Of a DNA stretch of 12,036 bases, positions 1-7,300 are shown piece by piece; position 1 is the first letter of the stretch, and every line of letters starts with the position of its first letter. This stretch comes from Thermococcus sp. (GTDB taxonomy: Archaea > Methanobacteriota_B > Thermococci > Thermococcales > Thermococcaceae): NCBI GenBank assembly GCA_021160985.1, contig JAGHBN010000045.1, forward strand, positions 1 to 12,036. The letters are read 5' to 3'. The notes under the pieces are model-generated. The model was not told the origin of the DNA and made no database searches. It saw only the letters and a list, made by a program, of their open reading frames with translations. A program made the position numbers and the translations under genes.

Positions 1-1088
1 GCCATCCAGGCCTCGATGTCGTACCTCTTGGCGGCGACGTAGCCGAGGTCCCCGGCACAGATGTTGCCGACTCTGTCAGGAATCTCAAACCCCTGGAATA
101 TCTCCTCAGCGTTCGCTATGAGCCTCTCGTGCCACTCCCAGCTCTCCTCTGGCCTTGAATAAACAAACTGCTCAACCTTGTGGAACTGGTGGACGCGGAA
201 GATTCCCTTCGTGTCCTTTCCCGCGGTTCCGGCCTCCTTCCTGAAGCAGGGGCTGAAGCCGACGTAGAGGAGAGGGAGGTCCTTTCCGTCTATTATCTCG
301 TTGGCGTGCATTCCGGCGAGCGGGTGCTCTGCCGTCGGGATGAGGTAGAGGTCCTCACCCTCGACCTTGTAGATGACGTCTTCGAAGTCACCGAAGCTCG
401 TGACGCCCTCCTCCACAAAGCGCCTGACCATGTAGGGCGGTATCACGGGGGTGAATCCCTTCTCAATGAGCTTGTCGAGGGCAAAGCGGATGAGGGCAAG
501 GTCAAGGATTACCAGCTCGTTCAGGAGGTAGTAGAAGCGGGCACCGCTCACCTTCGCGGCCCTCTCAAGGTCAGCCCCTCTCAAAAGCTCAAGCATGTCG
601 ACGTGGAGCCTCGGCCTCCAGTTTAAAAGTTCATACTCCATCTTCCCGAGGCTCTGCTCCTTGAAGGTTTCAAGGAAGCCTTCCCAGACCCTGGCCTTGC
701 CCCAAAACCTGATTGGGACGTTCTCGCTGTCGTCCTTACCAACGGGGACGCTCTCGTGGGTGATGTTCGGGAGGCGCCAGAGGTAGTAGTCTATCTTTTT
801 TCTAAGCTCCTCCACTTCCTTCTCAAGCTCCTCGATCTGCCTCACTATCTCATTGCTCCTCTTCAGGAGGTCGTCTATTGGCTCGCCGGCCTTCTTGCGC
901 TTTCCTATCTGGACTGCAAGCTGGTTGCGCTTCTTCCTGAGCTGGTTAATTTTCCTCAGGTTCTCGCGCCACTTGGCATCGAGCTCCAGAATCTCGTCTA
1001 TCCACTTGAGCTTCTCTATCTCCCCGCGCTTTATGAGGTCGCCCTTGACGAGGTCGGGGTTTTCACGAATGAGCTTTATGTCCAGCAT
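1..1088 (-). CDS. serS: Seryl-tRNA synthetase, N-terminal 362 residues (3' end outside window)
   Basis: Class II aminoacyl-tRNA synthetase that charges tRNA-Ser with serine in the cytoplasm. The 362 visible residues show the N-terminal tRNA-binding helical arm, a Lys/Glu-rich coiled coil at about residues 30-105. The catalytic core follows: motif 1 near GFTPVIPPYMV (211-221), the serine-binding TAEH (252-255) and motif 2 from CFRKEAGTAG (281) to FRVHQF (302). The frame is still open at the left edge (GDLGY...RYDIEAWM, 347-362). Motif 3 and roughly the last 90 residues of a usual ~455-residue enzyme are missing. This is the common bacterial/archaeal type, not the zinc-dependent SerRS of some methanogens. 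The start ATG at 1088 has GGTGG six bases upstream and a TATA-like box about 37 bases upstream. Nothing is broken in the visible part. Confidence 0.96.
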   Translation of the reverse strand, partial: MLDIKLIRENPDLVKGDLIKRGEIEKLKWIDEILELDAKWRENLRKINQLRKKRNQLAVQIGKRKKAGEPIDDLLKRSNEIVRQIEELEKEVEELRKKIDYYLWRLPNITHESVPVGKDDSENVPIRFWGKARVWEGFLETFKEQSLGKMEYELLNWRPRLHVDMLELLRGADLERAAKVSGARFYYLLNELVILDLALIRFALDKLIEKGFTPVIPPYMVRRFVEEGVTSFGDFEDVIYKVEGEDLYLIPTAEHPLAGMHANEIIDGKDLPLLYVGFSPCFRKEAGTAGKDTKGIFRVHQFHKVEQFVYSRPEESWEWHERLIANAEEIFQGFEIPDRVGNICAGDLGYVAAKRYDIEAWM

Positions 1089-1119
1089 AACTTTCCACCC
1101 AGGAAAAGAATGAAGCGGG

Positions 1120-1130
1120 CTTTAAAAAAG
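1120..1130 (-). promoter_or_regulatory. TATA-like box of serS, overlapping a T6 run after moeA
   Basis: On the minus strand this reads CTTTTTTAAAG, preceded by an A-rich BRE-like CAAAACC. Its centre is about 37 bases before the serS ATG, the spacing seen at other promoters in this window. The six T residues (1124-1129) lie 34-39 bases past the moeA stop and could also act as the T-tract terminator of moeA. Position and composition are seen; both functions are inferred. Confidence 0.5.
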
Positions 1131-1162
1131 GTTTTGATAGGGGGTTTGGAGGGACGACAAAG

Positions 1163-2365
1163 TCAGCCGAAGAACGTGACTTCGACCTCTTCCCCTGCCT
1201 CCAGTATCTCCACGTTCTCCGGCACCTCGATGAAGCCGTCGGCATCCACGAAGCTCGTCACCGCCCCGCTCCCCTTGAGTATGGGGACTGCCTTTTCGCC
1301 CTCCACCCTGACTGGGAGGAACTGCCTCCTGCCCTTAACGGAGAATACCTTGTGTGCTAGCTTCTTTTTGACCTTCCTGACCTCTCTCTCCCTCCCCAGG
1401 AGCTTTCTAAGGAGCGGAGCCACGAGCAGGGTGAAGTTGGTGAGACAGCTGGTCGGGTAGCCCGGCAGACCAAAGACCGGCTTTCCGTTGATCAGGCCGA
1501 TTATCGTCGGCTTTCCGGGCTGTATGGCTATGCCGTGGATCTTCAACTCGCCGAGCTCCTCGATTATCGAGCTGGTCAGGTCCCTTATTCCCCCGCTGGC
1601 ACCGCCGCTGAGGATAACCATGTCGCAGCACTCGACTCCCTTCTCGATGAGCGCCTTGAGGCTCTCGCGCTCGTCCCGGGCTATGCCGAGGAAGAAAGCA
1701 TCACCACCAAGCTCCCTCACTGCATCCGCTATTGCGCGGCCGTTGATGTCGTAAATCTGACCGTACCTCAGCTCGGTTCCGGGGAGAACGACTTCATTGC
1801 CCGTGCTTATAACCGCCACCCGGGGCTTCCTGAAGACCGGAACCTCGGCGACTCCAACGGCCGAGAGGAGCGCCGTGTTCTTGAAGGTCAGCTTTGTTCC
1901 GCGTCTGAGAATGGTCTTTCCCGGGGGAATGTCTGTTCCGGCCTTCATGACTCCAAGGCCTGGGTAGGCCGGCTTGTAGATAATGACTTCCTCCCCCTCT
2001 CTGTCCACGTCCTCGAACTGTATGACGGCATCGGCGCCCTTCGGCAGCGGTGCACCCGTGGATATGTAAACACTCTCACCTGGTTTGACTTCCACAGTCG
2101 GAGTGTCTCCCGCGTTTATTTCGCCGATCACTTTCAATCTGACCGGCTCGCTCTCGCTCGCCATAAAAGTGTCCTCGGCCTTCACAGCATAACCGTCAAC
2201 GGTCGCGCGATCAAAGGGCGGAACGTTTATCGGCGACGCCACATCTTCTGCCAGAACTCTGCCAAGGGCCTCCTCCAGGGGGACTCTCTCTACTTTCTGC
2301 TCGAGGGGAAACGAGTCGATAACTTCCAGCGCCTTCTCAAGTGGGACGACCTTCAGGAACGCCAT
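1163..2365 (-). CDS. moeA: Molybdopterin molybdotransferase MoeA (400 aa)
   Basis: Inserts molybdate, or in Thermococcales probably tungstate, into adenylylated molybdopterin, the last common step of Mo/W cofactor synthesis. The length is normal for MoeA. The N-terminal part has RATVDGYA (53-60) and ISTGAPLP (101-108). The MogA-like cofactor-binding domain follows: STGNE (187-191), SGGASGG (253-259) with Asp262, QPGKP (292-296) and GLPGYP (309-314). A small beta-rich C-terminal domain closes the protein. The glycine-rich loop is of the SGG-x-S-x-G-x-x-DLT kind rather than the SGGVSVG kind of E. coli MoeA, so it belongs to the archaeal subgroup. The start ATG at 2365 follows GGTGAT at short distance, with a TATA box 35 bases upstream, so the gene probably has its own promoter. 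Thermococcales often carry two MoeA paralogs; the sequence does not show which metal this one uses. Confidence 0.93.
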   Translation of the reverse strand: MAFLKVVPLEKALEVIDSFPLEQKVERVPLEEALGRVLAEDVASPINVPPFDRATVDGYAVKAEDTFMASESEPVRLKVIGEINAGDTPTVEVKPGESVYISTGAPLPKGADAVIQFEDVDREGEEVIIYKPAYPGLGVMKAGTDIPPGKTILRRGTKLTFKNTALLSAVGVAEVPVFRKPRVAVISTGNEVVLPGTELRYGQIYDINGRAIADAVRELGGDAFFLGIARDERESLKALIEKGVECCDMVILSGGASGGIRDLTSSIIEELGELKIHGIAIQPGKPTIIGLINGKPVFGLPGYPTSCLTNFTLLVAPLLRKLLGREREVRKVKKKLAHKVFSVKGRRQFLPVRVEGEKAVPILKGSGAVTSFVDADGFIEVPENVEILEAGEEVEVTFFG

Positions 2366-2381
2366 TCTATCACCGGAGATT

Positions 2382-2387
2382 AAAAAA
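2382..2387 (-). terminator. T6 tract after the UPF0201 gene
   Basis: Six consecutive T on the minus strand, 43-48 bases past the UPF0201 stop codon and just upstream of the predicted moeA start site. Archaeal termination needs little more than a T-rich tract, so this is a candidate; there is no hairpin. Confidence 0.35.
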
Positions 2388-2396
2388 GAGAGGTTC

Positions 2397-2403
2397 TATA
2401 AAT
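2397..2403 (-). promoter_or_regulatory. TATA box of moeA
   Basis: The minus strand reads ATTTATA, centred 35 bases before the moeA ATG. Initiation about 25 bases downstream would give a leader of roughly 10 bases that holds the GGTGAT ribosome binding site. Confidence 0.6.
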
Positions 2404-2429
2404 GGGTTGCGTAAACTGTGCTGTTTAAC

Positions 2430-2843
2430 TCACTCTATCGGCACTCCATCCCTTGTCCTCGGGGCCAGCCACTTCATGAGCTTCTTCGGGTCCTTGCTCC
2501 TGATGATTATCGTTATCGGCCCGAGCGGGGATTCCTCGTTGAAGTTGACGACGCCCGCATAAGCCGCCTGCTTGTTGACGCGGATTATTATCTCTTCCCC
2601 GAAGTATCCCTCCTCGAGGAAGCTCCTCGCTGTGTCGAGTATTGCCTGCCCGCGGAAGAGCTCGTACAGCCTGCTCAGCGCCTTCCTGCTTCTCGTCTTC
2701 CCGGTGAGCACCGTGTACTCTTCCTTCTCGAAGGCCTCGAACTCGAGGTCCGGGATGAGGTTGAGCATCGCTTTTTTTACCTTCTCGATGTCCTCGGTCG
2801 GGTAGACGTAGGCTTCAACTTCGACTTCCTCAAACAGCTCCAT
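2430..2843 (-). CDS. UPF0201 family protein (predicted RNA-binding fold, 137 aa)
   Basis: Small archaea-specific protein of the UPF0201 / COG1325 family, annotated in databases as having a dsRBD-like or ribosomal-L5-like fold and sometimes as a predicted exosome-associated RNA-binding protein. No biochemical role is firmly established. The family opening VEVEAYVYPTED is present near the N terminus, followed by an alternating helix/strand pattern (EKVKKAMLNLIPD..., RKALSRLYELFRG..., EIIIRVNKQAAYAG..., GPITIIIRS) and a C-terminal LMKWLAP. No catalytic motif is visible. An in-frame GTG at 2855 would add four residues. The ATG at 2843 is preferred because it has GGTGG five bases upstream and lies 35 bases from the TATA centre, whereas the GTG would fall at the predicted transcription start. 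The gene is divergent from the ZIP transporter. Confidence 0.85.
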   Translation of the reverse strand: MELFEEVEVEAYVYPTEDIEKVKKAMLNLIPDLEFEAFEKEEYTVLTGKTRSRKALSRLYELFRGQAILDTARSFLEEGYFGEEIIIRVNKQAAYAGVVNFNEESPLGPITIIIRSKDPKKLMKWLAPRTRDGVPIE

Positions 2844-2873
2844 TCTCGCCACCACATTAACCTCTGAAGAAAG

Positions 2874-2881
2874 CTTATAAA
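2874..2881. promoter_or_regulatory. Symmetric TATA box shared by UPF0201 (-) and the ZIP gene (+)
   Basis: The core TTATAA (2875-2880) is a perfect palindrome. Read forward it is GAAAGCTTATAAA, a good BRE plus TATA, centred 37 bases before the ZIP ATG at 2915. Read in reverse it is TTTATAAG, centred 35 bases before the UPF0201 ATG at 2843. No second TATA-like element at suitable spacing is visible for either gene. Shared use is an inference from spacing. Confidence 0.6.
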
Positions 2882-2914
2882 CCCAACCTCCCCATTAATT
2901 AGGGAGGCCTAACG

Positions 2915-3724
2915 ATGTTAGATGGCTTCATAACGACCCTTGCCGGGTGGATATTGAATGTTTCAAACGGCGAGATAATGTGGGTTGCCTTCTATGCGGG
3001 GTTATTTGTGGCTATAATGACCTCACTGGGTGCGATGGTGGCGATTTTTGCGAATAACATTCCCGGGGGCGGCGTGGACTTCTCCCTGAGCTTTGCCGCG
3101 GGTGTGATGCTAGTCGCCTCATTCACGTCCCTCATCCTACCGGGGATAGAAACCGCGGGCTCTTTTGCACCAACAGGGGTGGGGATTCTCCTCGGAGTGA
3201 TGCTAATTTACGCAATAGACAGGCTCCTGCCCCATGAACACCTCGTCAAAGGCTATGAAGGCCCTAAATCGATGAAGGACAGGCTCAGAAAGGTCTGGCT
3301 CCTCGTGATAGCCGTAATAATCCACAACCTGCCCGAGGGAATGGCCGTTGGGACTTCTCTCGTTTTCAACCTTGAGGTTGGCCTTGTAACGACGATAGCG
3401 ATAGGGATACAGGACTTCCCAGAGGGCACAGTTGTCTCGCTCCCCCTGGCCGCGATACAGAGGAGGAGGTTTGTCCCCATACTGATGGGAGTCCTCAGCG
3501 GGCTTGCGGAGATGCTTATGGTTCTCATCGGCGCGTACTTTTTCACACTCTTTGAGTGGCTCCTGCCCTACGGCCTTGGCCTCGCGGGCGGGGCGATGCT
3601 CTACGTGACCGTTAAGGAGATGATACCGGAGATATACAGGGGAGAAACGAGTGAGACGCTGGTTACACTAGGATTCTTTGCGGGCTTCTACGTCATGCTT
3701 TTTCTCGATTCCATGCTCGGTTAG
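2915..3724 (+). CDS. ZIP family divalent metal transporter, GufA-like (269 aa)
   Basis: Integral membrane protein that probably moves zinc or another divalent metal (Fe, Mn) into the cytoplasm. Eight hydrophobic segments can be read, at about residues 21-45, 54-78, 84-105, 117-140, 145-172, 186-213, 215-239 and 248-268. A short polar loop HEHLVKGYEG (107-116) lies between segments 3 and 4. Segment 4 has the metal-site motif HNLPEGMAVG (137-146) and segment 5 has QDFPEG (166-171). The Gln in place of the first His of segment 5 is typical of the GufA subgroup, as opposed to bacterial ZupT. The start ATG has GGGAGG seven bases upstream. The gene is oriented against its neighbours, shares a TATA box with UPF0201, and its last 57 bases overlap the 3' end of the UPF0200 gene on the other strand. 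No metalloregulator operator could be recognised. The metal itself cannot be told from sequence. Confidence 0.9.
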   Translation: MLDGFITTLAGWILNVSNGEIMWVAFYAGLFVAIMTSLGAMVAIFANNIPGGGVDFSLSFAAGVMLVASFTSLILPGIETAGSFAPTGVGILLGVMLIYAIDRLLPHEHLVKGYEGPKSMKDRLRKVWLLVIAVIIHNLPEGMAVGTSLVFNLEVGLVTTIAIGIQDFPEGTVVSLPLAAIQRRRFVPILMGVLSGLAEMLMVLIGAYFFTLFEWLLPYGLGLAGGAMLYVTVKEMIPEIYRGETSETLVTLGFFAGFYVMLFLDSMLG

Positions 3725-4267
3725 AATTCTCTCGACGAGGGCCTTAACCCTCCTCTTGTACTCTTCCTTGTGGCAGTCGTTTACCACCATATAGTCCGCC
3801 ATAGCTATAACGTTCCCTATGCCGAACTTGAGCTCTTTCCAGTCCCTCTCCTCAAATTCTTCCCAGCTCCTCGGGTCATCGTGTCTTCCCCTGGCCCTGA
3901 GCCGGCTGAATCGCTCTTCCGGTGATGTGTGAACGGCTACAATGACTATCTTCTCTTCAGGGAAAGCCCCTCTGAAGGTCCCGACCTCGTCGAGGGAACG
4001 GACTCCGTCTATGACCACGAGGGAATTGGATTTTAGAAGTTCCTTCACCCTCTCGACCGCCAGCTTTGCAACAGCGTTCTGTCCTAGCTCCTGCCTCAGC
4101 CTTATGCTGACCTTGGCCACGTTTTCCTTTGTAAGCTCCAGACCCCTCTTAACGGTCTCCTCCCTGACGAGGTCTCCCATAGAAACGCTTGGGAATCCTT
4201 TTCTCTCAAACTCTCTCACGATTTTACTCTTCCCTGATCCAGGCATTCCGGTTACAATGACTATCAT
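3668..4267 (-). CDS. UPF0200 family P-loop kinase-like protein (199 aa)
   Basis: Cytoplasmic P-loop NTPase of the archaeal UPF0200 family, related to dephospho-CoA kinase and adenylate kinase. The substrate is not established for the family. Walker A is GMPGSGKS (7-14). GFPSVSMGDLVREE (24-37) matches the acceptor-binding region. VVIDGVRS (84-91) holds a Walker B-like Asp, and the Arg-rich RLRARGRHDD (122-131) resembles a LID or anticodon-like lid. FGIGNVIAMADYMVVND (138-154) is family-typical. Translation could begin nine codons earlier at 4294, but the ATG at 4267 is chosen: it has GGTG seven bases upstream, begins right at the first beta-strand, and lies 34 bases from the TATA-like box. The last 18 codons and stop overlap the end of the ZIP gene antisense, so the tail KKHDVEARKES may be recent. 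The known archaeal GTP-dependent dephospho-CoA kinase belongs to another family (DUF359). Confidence 0.85.
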   Translation of the reverse strand: MIVIVTGMPGSGKSKIVREFERKGFPSVSMGDLVREETVKRGLELTKENVAKVSIRLRQELGQNAVAKLAVERVKELLKSNSLVVIDGVRSLDEVGTFRGAFPEEKIVIVAVHTSPEERFSRLRARGRHDDPRSWEEFEERDWKELKFGIGNVIAMADYMVVNDCHKEEYKRRVKALVERILTEHGIEKKHDVEARKES

Positions 4268-4296
4268 TGTGCCCACCTTCAGTAGCTTAACCACGT

Positions 4297-4306
4297 CTTA
4301 AAAAAG
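4297..4306 (-). promoter_or_regulatory. TATA-like box of UPF0200, overlapping a T6 run after hel308
   Basis: The minus strand reads CTTTTTTAAG, centred 34 bases before the UPF0200 ATG. The T6 (4300-4305) is also the first T-tract past the hel308 stop codon, 88-93 bases downstream, and could end the hel308 transcript. This mirrors the moeA/serS junction. Both roles are inferred. Confidence 0.5.
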
Positions 4307-4392
4307 TTGGGGTGATAAGGTATGGGGGTTTAAGGTTCCTCTGGCACACCACGGTAGGTTCGCAGACTTTTGATCTGGGGAGCGCGAGAGGA
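4307..4392. other. 86-base intergenic stretch between hel308 and UPF0200
   Basis: No ORF is supported here. A four-base inverted repeat CAGA/TCTG with a seven-base loop lies at 4362-4376. It is too short to call a terminator or an RNA gene. C box (TGATGA) and D box (CTGA) pairs of archaeal sRNAs are not both present on either strand. Confidence 0.4.
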
Positions 4393-7300
4393 TCACTTGA
4401 AGAACTCATCCAGCGTGCCCCTCTTGTTCTTTTTCTCGGCTTTCTTTATGCTTTTCATTATTTCCGGCATTTCGACGCCGAAGTACTTAAAGAGCCCCTC
4501 TATGACCTTGCTGCCTATCCCCTCCACGGCCATGAGTTCGCTCACCTTCGCGGTCATGATGTCGTGCTGTGTCCTGAAGCCGGCGTTGTAGAGCGCCCTC
4601 GCCCTTTTCCTTCCGATGTTCGGGAGCTTGACAAGCTCAAGGAGCTCCTCGCGGACGCCGTGCCTCAGCCTCAGGTGCAGGTCTCTGAGGTACTGAAGGA
4701 CGTCCTCCTTGGGCTCAAAGAGCTTGTAGAGCTCTATTAGGGAGTACATCAGCCAGTCCGCCAGCTCGAGGATTCTGTAGAGGTCTCCGGGGTCTATGTT
4801 GTAGGTCTCGTAAATCCTCGCCTCGGGCACCTCGTTTATCCAGTCGAGGAGCACTTTGGCGGTCTTAATTTGGCTCAGGAAGCTCTGGAAGCGGTACTCC
4901 TCGTAGTAGGGGATGTTGGTGTACAGCTTCTCCTCGAACTCGTATGCAAAGTCGAGGTAGTCTTCAAGCTCCTTTTTCCGGGCGTTTAGAACTCCCATGT
5001 CGGGCGTCGAGGCAATAAGGTGGAAGATGCCGAGGGGGTTCGGGTTCCTCTCAATCGCGGGAAATGCGTCCTTAAACTTCTTCGCCGTCATGGGGTCTAT
5101 GTAGAGGTGGGACGTCCTCTTCCCGAAGGGCAGGGGGATGAACTCATCCTCCGTGGAGAGGTCTATGAACTCGTTCTCAATGAGGAAGTACACTATTTCC
5201 TTGGCTTTGTGCTCTATAGGGGCCGTGTCGTCCCTCTGGTGGAAGTAGAACGTTTTCCTGAGGAACCTGAAGAGTTCGGGGAAAGTTTTAACCCCGAAGT
5301 TTGTTATAAGGGCGAGCATCTGGCTCCTGAAAGCCTGCTCGTTCGAGAGCATTGAGAAGAGCTTTTCCGGCTTTCCGAAGATGTACTTCTCCATGAGCCT
5401 CTCCGGATCCTCCGTTCTCGCGACAATTATGGCCTCCCCGACCTTATCGTACTTTGGCCTTCCGGCCCTCCCCATCATCTGCTGTATCTCAAGAACCGGG
5501 ATGTCGGTCCAGCCGAAGTTGGAGTACCGCTTGGTGTCGCGGATTACTACTCTGAACGACGGCAAGTTCACACCAGCAGAATTGTGAACTATAAAACCGA
5601 CGCTGTAGCTTTCGTCGTCTTCAACTTCAAGGTTATAGACATCCCCTTCATAGTGCTCTTCCTCAACCGAGCGAACCTTAAAGAGGAGGTAACCGTTCCA
5701 GATTGTATTTACGTTGTAAGTCCTGTTCCCTTTGGGAGGAACCTCAAGGCAGAGTTCATCAAGCAATTCATAGTAAGAGCGTCCACTGACTTTGACTTCG
5801 TAAACTGGTTTTCTGCTCTTTCCAATCCCTGACTTTCGTATGCTCCTTGAAATTGAGGATACATAGCCGAGAGAACCTATGAGAAGCTGAAGCTGATATG
5901 CTAAAGTTGGGGAGACCGTCGTGTAACTTATGTAGTTGGCCCTCTGAGAGTCATCTTTCCTAACATACCCGTCCCCTTCAATAAGGCCCCTCAGGAGTCC
6001 ATGCCGGACTTCTGTGCTCTTGTTGAAGAGCAGCACATCGGGAATCCTCTTCTCGTGAGCCCGATGGCCGATGTTCTCTCTAAGCCATTCGGCAAACCTC
6101 TTGTTGCAGAAGCGGACGACTCTCCGGTTCCTCTCGTGGTCATTGACAACAACGTTGGCAGATGGGAAATACTTTTTGATCACCCGAGTAAGGAATTCTG
6201 TGATCTCATCCTCGTGAGAGCCGATATCAAATTTTATTACGCCTGTTTTAGACGTTGAGCCCTCGGCGATCCAGAGACCCAACAGCCGCGCGGTTTCGAA
6301 GTTTAAAGGCAAAAATTCAGGAGTTCTTCTTGTGGAAGCGTGTAATTTACCCGTTTTCCCAAACTGATTTGAGACATAGACCGGTTTCCTTAGTGGGATT
6401 TTGTTAATCTCAATCCTATGATCTGGAATCGGTTGGAGCAACATGTAGGAAACTTTTTTATCATCATTGTTTTCGACGAGTTCCTTGAGTTCTTGGGCTG
6501 TCATCCACTCCGGCCCCTCAAACTCCCACCATATCACTTGTCTGCCATCAGAATAATGGGACTTGTGACGGATTCTCTTAACGACCCACACCATGTGTTC
6601 AGGTGTTACCCTTACTGGAACCGTACCTCTGGCTTTTATTACAAGCATTTTACCTCTGTGCGGCCGCTTTAGGGGAGATACAACTTTCTTAAAACTTCCC
6701 CGGTGGGTCAGAACCTCGTCCCCCTCCCTGAGCTCGCTCACCTTTTTAACACCAGTCCTTGTTATCACTGGAGTATCAGGATGCATACAAAGCGTCGGCG
6801 TCGCGGTGATTACCTTAATCAAACCCTCTCTGAAGGCGTCTTCTATAAGGGTTCTCTCGGCCCTTCTGAGGCCCGCGTGATGAAAGGCAACTCCCCCCTT
6901 AAGGGCCCTCTTCAGCTTTTCAGTTGTGGGGTTGTCTTCTATCGACCCTATAAGGTCTTCGAGTTCCCGCTTTTCGGGCTTCGTGAGGAGCCTTGAAATT
7001 TTTGAGGAGAGTGCTATGGCCTCTTTTTCCGCGGACCGTCTCGTGTTGACAAACACGAGTGCCTGTTTTCCTTTTTTTACGGCGTCCACCGCGAGGCTCT
7101 CCCAGTTTGCGGGATAGTTCTCTATTCTTCCGTCTTCCCATAAGAGCTCGCCGTGGTTGAACACGCCCTTTCTGAGCTCCACCGGCCGCCAGTCGCTGAC
7201 TACCAGTGCGGCATCGAGCCATTCTGCAAGCTCCTCGGCGTTGCCTACGGTGGCGCTGAGAGCGAGTATCTGAGCCCTGCCAAGCATATGGCTCAGTATC

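Noticed and set aside
180..1460. Several plus-strand open frames of 63-234 codons opposite serS and the end of moeA
   Set aside because: They lie opposite well-conserved serS and moeA sequence and arise from biased codon use in the real genes.
1535..2383. A 282-codon open frame on the plus strand opposite moeA
   Set aside because: It is the shadow of moeA, which has clear family motifs; no ribosome binding site, promoter or recognisable protein features support it.
4362..4376. CAGA/TCTG hairpin with loop CTTTTGA, resembling a tRNA anticodon arm
   Set aside because: No acceptor, D or T arm can be folded around it and the stem has only four pairs.
4307..4392. Possible C/D-box sRNA (a GTGATAA sequence near 4312)
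   Set aside because: No TGATGA C box and no matching CTGA D box at proper distance on the same strand.
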